Shown piece by piece: positions 6,155 through 11,177 of a stretch of 11,177 nucleotides of DNA. This stretch comes from Syntrophomonadaceae bacterium (GTDB lineage: Bacteria; Bacillota_D; Dethiobacteria; DTU022; UBA8154), in assembly GCA_007120815.1 (NCBI GenBank), contig SKMY01000002.1, positions 1-11,177 on the forward strand, read 5' to 3'. The number at the start of each line of letters is the position of its first letter. Within the stretch, counting starts at the first letter, position 1. The notes beneath the pieces were generated by a model. That model worked only from the letters and a program-made list of their open reading frames with translations, had not been told where the DNA came from and searched no databases. The translations under genes were made by a program, and so were the position numbers.

Positions 6155-8095
6155 CTATGGGTAGGTAAACGTATCTATGGTAACAAACTCATTATCCCTC
6201 AGTTCCATGAGAATTATCTGGCCCGAACCAACCACTTCCATGGAAACCGCACCACCTTCATATTCGCCTTCAAATACGGTGCGCCTTCCTTCTTCATCAT
6301 CCAAAACAATGCGAATGTACTGTCCCCAATCCACTTCAGGCACAATCGTCAGCGAGTGAGTCTCATGCTCCACCGGTTCACTTCCCAGGCTGACCACCAG
6401 GTCAACGGGATCGCCTTTTTGTACCATTTCCCCCGCTTCCGGGTGCTGAGAAATAACTTTGCCCTCACTCAAGTCATCGGAGTATTCTTCATCAATGTTC
6501 CTTAAAACCAGCTCATAGAGGTTTATCCATTCCCTGGCATCCTTGATATCCCACCCGTGGAAGTTTCTAAGTGAAAAGGGTTTTCTGCCAAGGCTAACGA
6601 TAATATGAACGGTTTCATCCCTGGCCAACTGGAAGCCTACCCCGGGATCTTGACGAACAATTAAACCCGCTTCAACATCATCGCTAAATTCTTCTGAGCG
6701 CTCAATGTCCAACCCTAGATCATCTAATAGCAGGCGCGCCTCACGCTCGGTTCGACCAATAAGGTTTGGTACCTCGACAAGGTCAGGGCCCAAACTAATA
6801 ATCAGTTCAATAACGCGTTCTTGCCGCACACTCCTTCCGGCAGGGGGATTTTGTGAGACCACGTGATCGACAGGAATTGTATCGCTGTGTGTTTCTCCGT
6901 TAATGATAAAATCCAAACCGACTTCCTGCAGCCGTTCTTCCGCTTCCTCCAGGGTCAAGCCTTCCAGGTTGGGAACCGTCACTTCAGGCACAACAAGAAG
7001 CCCGGTGATATAACCGTAGCCAAGCCAAACAGCAAAAAAGAGTGCTGCCAGTAATGTGCCGAATAATACCGCTTTTTTCACAGGGAAATCACCCTTTTCC
7101 TCTTCCTCTTCTTCATCTTCCATTTCACCCTCATATTCTCCTTCTATTCCGCTCTCTGTCCCGTTTTCACTTTTTAATGGGTCAAAATAACCCGTTGATC
7201 CATCCGCATTTTCTTGCTGTTCATAGGATTGAAGCCGGTTAATCAAAGACCCTTTGATATAATTATTTTTTCCTTGAATATTCAGCCACTCTTCAAGGTC
7301 ATCTAAAAGTTCAGCGGCATTTTGGTAGCGCATGCTGCGATCTTTTCTCATGGTTCTCAATATAATCATCTCGAGCTCAGAAGGAACCTCGGGTTCTATC
7401 TGCCTGGGGGGAGTTAAATCTTCCTGGAGGTGCTTCAAGGCAATGGATATCGGGCTTTCGCCGGAAAAAGGCAGCACCCCGGTCAACATTTCATACATGA
7501 CAACACCAAGGGAATAAATATCGGACTTTTGGTCTGCCATGCTCCCGCGGGCCTGTTCCGGAGAGGAATAGTAAACCGAGCCCATCAAGGACTTGCCGTG
7601 GGTTATCGTTGAATCCGTCGCTGCACGGGCAATACCAAAATCAGCGACTTTTACCCGTCCTTCCTGGGTAATCATAATATTTTGGGGCTTAATATCTCGA
7701 TGAATAACATTTTGTCGGTGGGCATGAACCAGGGCATCACAAATCTGGTAGGCGACGTGTACCGCCTCCTCGGGCTTAAGCCGTCCATCGCGAACAATAA
7801 TATCTTTTAAGGTATACCCATCGACGTATTCCATAATAATAAAATACAAACCATCTTCTTCACCCTCGTCATATACATTTACGATGGCTGGATGTGAAAG
7901 ACTGGCTGCCGCCTTGGCCTCCTGTTGAAAACGCCGAATAAACTCCGGATCATTAGCAAAATGTTCGTAAAGCATTTTAATTGCAACAGAGCGGTTTAGT
8001 TTGAGGTCATGGCCGCGGTATACCCGGGCCATACCACCTTCACCAATGATTTCTTTTATTTCATAGCGGTTTCCCAACGTCTTTCCGATCAACAC
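6155..8095 (-). CDS. prkC: Membrane Ser/Thr protein kinase with PASTA repeats (PrkC/Stk1 family)
   Basis: This transmembrane kinase senses muropeptides or lipid II through extracellular PASTA repeats and phosphorylates cytoplasmic targets in growth, cell wall control and spore germination. The 646-residue form has a Hanks-type kinase at about 10-270: P-loop GEGGMARVYRG (18-28), catalytic Lys40 in VAIK, HRDIKPQN (132-139), DFG (152-154), a Thr/Ser-rich activation loop (160-178) and SSPEQARG. A charged linker follows with an acidic run at 317-333, then one transmembrane helix (about 341-368), three PASTA repeats (about 370-435, 438-503, 505-571), and an extra beta-rich C-terminal region (580-646). 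I prefer GTG 8095, giving MLIGKTLGNRYEI; TTG 8092 is an alternative, and an upstream TTG or GTG start within stp would add a non-homologous extension. It starts 25 nt after stp, its cognate phosphatase. Confidence 0.95.
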   Translation of the reverse strand: MLIGKTLGNRYEIKEIIGEGGMARVYRGHDLKLNRSVAIKMLYEHFANDPEFIRRFQQEAKAAASLSHPAIVNVYDEGEEDGLYFIIMEYVDGYTLKDIIVRDGRLKPEEAVHVAYQICDALVHAHRQNVIHRDIKPQNIMITQEGRVKVADFGIARAATDSTITHGKSLMGSVYYSSPEQARGSMADQKSDIYSLGVVMYEMLTGVLPFSGESPISIALKHLQEDLTPPRQIEPEVPSELEMIILRTMRKDRSMRYQNAAELLDDLEEWLNIQGKNNYIKGSLINRLQSYEQQENADGSTGYFDPLKSENGTESGIEGEYEGEMEDEEEEEEKGDFPVKKAVLFGTLLAALFFAVWLGYGYITGLLVVPEVTVPNLEGLTLEEAEERLQEVGLDFIINGETHSDTIPVDHVVSQNPPAGRSVRQERVIELIISLGPDLVEVPNLIGRTEREARLLLDDLGLDIERSEEFSDDVEAGLIVRQDPGVGFQLARDETVHIIVSLGRKPFSLRNFHGWDIKDAREWINLYELVLRNIDEEYSDDLSEGKVISQHPEAGEMVQKGDPVDLVVSLGSEPVEHETHSLTIVPEVDWGQYIRIVLDDEEGRRTVFEGEYEGGAVSMEVVGSGQIILMELRDNEFVTIDTFTYP

Positions 8096-8120
8096 ATTCA
8101 CCAAGCCTTTATGGTTTCTT

Positions 8121-8861
8121 TTAAGCTCGAACAAGTACCACGGTGATATTATCCAAACCACCGGTGGCATTTGCTCTATGTATGAGTTGGTCGACTTTAT
8201 TACCCAAAGATCTCTCCTGCCCCAAAACGATTTCTTGAATCGTTTCGACCTGGAGCATGGAGGTCAGCCCATCAGTACAGAGCAAAAGGTAGTCATCTTT
8301 ATTAAAAGGCGTAAAGTAGAAATCTACGATAAGTTGAGGGGAAGTTCCAAGGGCCCGGGTAAGCATGTGGCGTTGTGGGTGGGATCGTATTTCATCGGGT
8401 TGTATTTCCCCGTTTTTTAATAGTTCCATAACCAGTGAATGATCTTCGGTAATTTGATAATGCCCATCTTTATTAAAAAGATGGGCCTGGCTGTCTCCTA
8501 CGTGTCCCACAAGGATCTCCTGGACCATAAAAACAGCTGCTGTTATTGTGGTTCCCATGCCATCAAACTCGGCATTCTCTTTTTGGGCGGAAAGAATTCG
8601 ATCATTGCCATCTAACACGGCGTTTTGAAGAAATTGTTTCATTTGGTAGCGGTCAAATTGCATCAAGTTACTGCCATGTTCGACAATGTTTTCATTGAGC
8701 GCTTGGATACAAAGAGAGCTGGCCACTTCCCCTGCAGCATGTCCTCCCATGCCATCAGCGACGGCAAAAACATTTATACCGCTGCCAGATGGAACATAGT
8801 AAGAATCCTGATTCTTTTCACGCACCCTCCCCCGATGAGTACGTACAGAAAACTCGAGCAT
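8121..8861 (-). CDS. stp: PP2C-type Ser/Thr protein phosphatase (PrpC/Stp)
   Basis: Stp removes phosphates placed by the adjacent PrkC kinase and so resets the signalling switch; it is a soluble Mn/Mg-dependent phosphatase. The 246-residue length is normal. PPM-family motifs in order are REKNQDS (14-20), ADGMGGHAAGE with metal ligand D36 (35-45), GMGTT (101-105), VGHVGDSQAHLF (118-129), EDHSLV (139-144), HMLTRALG (165-172), CTDGLT with D197, and GGLDNITVVLV with D237. I chose ATG 8861 because AGGAGG lies 7 nt upstream and the protein then starts MLEFSVRTHRG, as in homologues; an upstream ATG at 8933 would add 24 residues without homology. The gene is first of the stp-prkC-rsgA-rpe group, with a promoter about 160-190 nt upstream. 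Confidence 0.96.
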   Translation of the reverse strand: MLEFSVRTHRGRVREKNQDSYYVPSGSGINVFAVADGMGGHAAGEVASSLCIQALNENIVEHGSNLMQFDRYQMKQFLQNAVLDGNDRILSAQKENAEFDGMGTTITAAVFMVQEILVGHVGDSQAHLFNKDGHYQITEDHSLVMELLKNGEIQPDEIRSHPQRHMLTRALGTSPQLIVDFYFTPFNKDDYLLLCTDGLTSMLQVETIQEIVLGQERSLGNKVDQLIHRANATGGLDNITVVLVRA

Positions 8862-8908
8862 CCTCTTTCCTCCTAAAGCTCCCACCGCTAAGAGGTATGT
8901 GTTCAGTT

Positions 8909-8945
8909 TAAACCGGTTGGACCTGTTCTCCATGGGAACGGTTTA
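8909..8945 (-). other. Predicted hairpin in the stp 5' leader
   Basis: TAAACCGTT (minus strand, 8945-8937) can pair with AACCGGTTTA (8918-8909) as a 9-bp stem with one bulged C and an 18-nt loop. It lies within the roughly 150-nt leader between the stp promoter and its start codon, with its base 47 nt from the ATG. It is not followed by a U-run, so it is not an intrinsic terminator. I do not recognise a known riboswitch. The leader also carries the perfect palindrome GTAACGTTAC at 8973-8982. Confidence 0.4.
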
Positions 8946-9019
8946 CAAGACGTTTGCATGGCACACCTATCCGTAACGTTACTAACCACCCGGCTCACTG
9001 AATCTATACGTTCACGGTA

Positions 9020-9048
9020 AGTATAACAAAAACAACCAGGAAAAGCAA
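9020..9048 (-). promoter_or_regulatory. Sigma-A type promoter upstream of stp
   Basis: On the minus strand, TTGCTT (9043-9048) and TATACT (9020-9025) are separated by 17 nt. Transcription would start near 9013, giving a leader of about 150 nt before stp. It lies in the 240-nt gap after rsmB, the only long gap in this gene group, which supports a separate transcription unit for stp-prkC-rsgA-rpe. Confidence 0.6.
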
Positions 9049-9101
9049 TTAAGTGACAAGTGGAAAAGCATGGCTAAGGGTATATGCCCGCCCAATCAAA
9101 T

Positions 9102-10490
9102 CTACATATTGGCACCCTTTCTTATTTTAGCAATAAAAAACCCCTCAAGATTGGTTTTATGAGGCCATAGCTTCAAAATCCCTTCCTCTGTTTCCGCATC
9201 AGCCAATTCCCGGGGAAGCAGGGGGGAAAGCAATGCCGGACGAGCTGACTGCTCTTTCGACAAAAACCACTCTATGACCTGGTCCGTTTCCTCCGGTTCC
9301 AGGGTACAGGCACTGTAAACCAGCACACCGCCAGGTTTCAATGCGCTGTACGTTTCCCTTAATAGCTCCATCTGCAGCGACTGCAGGGCAGGTATATCCT
9401 TGGGTTCTCTTCGCCACTTTAAATCGCTTTTTCTTCGAATCACCCCAAGGCCTGAACATGGAACATCTAAAAGAACCCGGTCAAACTGCCCTTTTAAATG
9501 GGATGGGATGTTTCGCCCGTCGAAACGTTCGGTTGAAATAATAGAAACGCCCTGGCGTTCTGCAGCATCATTAACCAGTTTTAAACGTTGGGCATAAAGA
9601 TCAGAGGCTACTATCTTGCCCTGGTTGTTCATCAGCATACCCATGTGAACGGCTTTCCCACCCGGCGCACTGCACGCATCCAGGACGTAATCCCCCGGTT
9701 GAGGGTTCAGCAAAGGTGAAACCAACATGGAAGATTCGCCTTGAACCTGAAATAATCCTTCCTGGTAACTTTTTAACCCGGTAAGATTGCCCTTTAATGA
9801 AAGATAAAGCCCGAAGGGTGAATAACGGCAGTCCCGGGATTCTACACCTTCATGGATCAATTCTTTTTTTAATTCTTTTTTGGATATCCGCAGCGTGTTG
9901 GTTCGAACGGTCAATGGAGGCGCTTCGTTGCCTGACCTACACAAGGCTTCCGTTTCTTCAAAGCCCAAACGGGACAGCCAGCGTTGAACCATCCAGAGGG
10001 GATAGGCGTGGTAAATAGAAAGGTATTCTTCCGGTTGCTCAACCTTTGACGGCCAGGGAAGGGCATTTTTTTCCGCACTAACCTTGCGCAAAACAGCATT
10101 AGTCAGCCCGGCGACACCTTTATGCCCAAACTTGTGGGCCAGTTTGACTGATTCGTCCACCGCAGCCATTTCAGGGACACGATCCAGGAAAAGAATCTGG
10201 TACACACCCAGCCGGAGTATATTTCGAATCCATGTCGTTAGTTTATCAAGGGGTTGTTTCAAAAAAAGAGAAAGCACCCAGTCAAGGGTATTGCGACGCT
10301 GAGTGGTTCCATAAACGAGTTCCGTCAGCAACGCCCGTTCAACGCCTGAAAGAGATAAGCGGTTTAAGACCTTGTTCATGGCCAGGTTTGCATAAGTCTG
10401 CTTCTCTTCCAGGTCTTTTAATACTCTTAATGCTATTTCCCGTGCCTGTTGGTCCGTTCCCGGTAAATCGTTTGCATGTTCTTTGTTCAC
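9102..10490 (-). CDS. rsmB: 16S rRNA (cytosine(967)-C5)-methyltransferase RsmB
   Basis: RsmB (Fmu/Sun) uses S-adenosylmethionine to methylate C967 of 16S rRNA. The 462-residue protein has a NusB-like RNA-binding domain at about 15-145 (ALRVLKDLEEKQTYANLAMNKVL style helices, LGVYQILFLDRVPEMAAVDESV, AGLTNAVLRKV), then a Rossmann methyltransferase. Its motifs are VLDACSAPGGKAVHMGML (269-286, SAM binding), ASDLYAQRLKL (295-305), LLDVPCSGLGVIRRK with C345, and VYSACTLEPEETDQV with the catalytic-type C395. The start is GTG at 10490, 7 nt after AGGGG; no in-frame ATG is suitable. It follows the DUF6391 gene by 16 nt and is likely co-transcribed with it. In many Clostridia rlmN lies between rsmB and the phosphatase gene; here the 240-nt gap holds no such gene. 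Confidence 0.96.
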   Translation of the reverse strand: MNKEHANDLPGTDQQAREIALRVLKDLEEKQTYANLAMNKVLNRLSLSGVERALLTELVYGTTQRRNTLDWVLSLFLKQPLDKLTTWIRNILRLGVYQILFLDRVPEMAAVDESVKLAHKFGHKGVAGLTNAVLRKVSAEKNALPWPSKVEQPEEYLSIYHAYPLWMVQRWLSRLGFEETEALCRSGNEAPPLTVRTNTLRISKKELKKELIHEGVESRDCRYSPFGLYLSLKGNLTGLKSYQEGLFQVQGESSMLVSPLLNPQPGDYVLDACSAPGGKAVHMGMLMNNQGKIVASDLYAQRLKLVNDAAERQGVSIISTERFDGRNIPSHLKGQFDRVLLDVPCSGLGVIRRKSDLKWRREPKDIPALQSLQMELLRETYSALKPGGVLVYSACTLEPEETDQVIEWFLSKEQSARPALLSPLLPRELADAETEEGILKLWPHKTNLEGFFIAKIRKGANM

Positions 10491-10506
10491 GTTGAATCCC
10501 CTAGTA

Positions 10507-11154
10507 TTAAATTAGTGATGTTGATAGTCTTCGCGTTCGGACAAAATAGCGCCCGGGAGGAGGAGAAAATAACCCGCCCCATCCCCCTGGATGACTGTCA
10601 AACTCAACCCTGATGATTTCCATGTTTCTGACCTCGGTTGAAGTCGTCATGTATTTTTGGATCGCCCAGCCAAGAGGAGGGCCCAGGAACTGTGCAGCCA
10701 GAATGGCAAGCAGCACAAAGAGGATGCCAACATAGCCAGAAACCCATAGAATGTAAATAAACAAAATCGAAGCAACAAGGTTCGCTGCGAGAATACTGGT
10801 TCCGCACCGCTTGTGAATAGCCAGTTCATGCTCACCCTGCTTTAACCTCATCAACCCCACCCTGGCCGCTTCCTCGACCAGGTCTGGGGCAACCGGGCCC
10901 TGGATGATAAAACCATCTTCTTTCCCCAACCCTGAAAGGTTAAGGCAGCCAAACCGGCTTTCAATAACATTTATGGTCGCATGTTCCAGGGCGTGGTTTA
11001 CCCGGAGCTGCTTGTTGAACGCGATTTTAATGAGTTGAAAAGGAATGGTAACCATATTGAATATCGAATACAGTGCAAACTGAAAGGGCAAAAAAATTAA
11101 CCCCAACAGGATGAAAAAACCGATAACAAGGAATATGATCAAAACAAATAACAT
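10507..11154 (-). CDS. DUF6391-type integral membrane protein of unknown function
   Basis: The function is not known. The 215-residue protein has a hydrophobic N-terminus (about 1-46, one or two membrane helices, no cleavable signal evident), then a soluble segment starting RVNHALEHATINV (51-63), a conserved-looking LSGLGKEDGFIIQG stretch (73-86) and HKRCGTS (114-120), then two further helices (about 121-168) and a Gly/Pro/Arg-rich tail. The HALEHAT and CGTS motifs recall the DUF6391 family of Cyanobacteria and Firmicutes; this match is from memory. HALEH (54-58) fits the HxxEH pattern of inverted-motif zinc peptidases, but activity is only a possibility. ATG 11154 has GGGG 8 nt upstream. A TGA lies 10 nt upstream in another frame and may end the preceding gene, of which too little is visible to name. 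It is 16 nt from rsmB and probably in the same operon. Confidence 0.75.
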   Translation of the reverse strand: MLFVLIIFLVIGFFILLGLIFLPFQFALYSIFNMVTIPFQLIKIAFNKQLRVNHALEHATINVIESRFGCLNLSGLGKEDGFIIQGPVAPDLVEEAARVGLMRLKQGEHELAIHKRCGTSILAANLVASILFIYILWVSGYVGILFVLLAILAAQFLGPPLGWAIQKYMTTSTEVRNMEIIRVEFDSHPGGWGGLFSPPPGRYFVRTRRLSTSLI

Positions 11155-11177
11155 GGCTCATTCCCCACTGCAATAGG

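Noticed and set aside
8096..8170. N-terminal extension of PrkC overlapping stp
   Set aside because: It would add 25 residues read out of frame from the stp 3' end; family members begin close to the MIGK..LGNRYEI sequence.
8862..8933. N-terminal extension of Stp from ATG 8933
   Set aside because: The 24 extra residues lack homology-like character, and the ATG at 8861 has AGGAGG at ideal spacing.
9199..9459. Second minus-strand frame of 86 codons within rsmB
   Set aside because: Shadow frame inside a well-conserved methyltransferase domain; no start signal of its own.
1..11177. CRISPR array, tRNA, rRNA, prophage or toxin-antitoxin genes
   Set aside because: No regularly spaced repeats, RNA gene signatures or small paired frames were seen; nearly all bases are in housekeeping genes on one strand.

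Overview
The window is one dense block of minus-strand housekeeping genes. Reading in the direction of transcription (right to left) the order is: DUF6391 membrane protein, rsmB, stp (prpC), prkC, rsgA, rpe, ribD, ribE, ribBA, ribH and the 5' part of polA, which runs off the left edge. The stp-prkC-rsgA-rpe order, a PASTA kinase, and strong AGGAGG-type ribosome binding sites paired with many TTG/GTG starts all point to a Firmicute. The DUF6391-rsmB neighbour and a GGGGACRGTT-type REP repeat suggest a spore-forming anaerobic Clostridium of the Peptococcaceae / Desulfotomaculum / Pelotomaculum kind. The genus is inference from gene order and protein character, not a database match.

Right part (8121-11154): DUF6391 and rsmB are 16 nt apart and probably belong to a unit that starts outside the window. 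A 240-nt gap then holds a sigma-A type promoter and a structured leader in front of stp. Middle (4530-8861): stp, prkC, rsgA and rpe are closely spaced and look like one operon joining reversible Ser/Thr phosphorylation of surface/growth signals (PrkC/Stp), a small-subunit ribosome maturation GTPase (RsgA, a known PrkC/PrpC substrate in Bacillus) and pentose-phosphate metabolism (Rpe). The rsgA gene appears to start at a CTG codon; callers limited to ATG/GTG/TTG would cut off its OB-fold domain.

Left part (671-4434): a complete riboflavin operon ribD-ribE-ribBA-ribH makes riboflavin from GTP and ribulose 5-phosphate. It has a good promoter whose start site lies only about 33 nt before ribD, so there is no room for the FMN riboswitch commonly found in this position in Firmicutes. 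Instead a nested 20-bp tandem repeat of CG-centred palindromes overlaps and extends upstream of the -35 box, a possible protein operator. A REP-like inverted-repeat pair sits inside the operon between ribBA and ribH. polA follows ribH almost without a gap.

All confident genes are on the minus strand. No tRNA, rRNA, CRISPR array, intact insertion sequence or phage gene was seen, and no gene-free stretch exceeds 300 nt. The window is mainly conserved core metabolism. The points most worth a second look are the CTG start of rsgA, the repeat-based rib promoter, the REP pair within the operon and the HxxEH motif of the DUF6391 protein.
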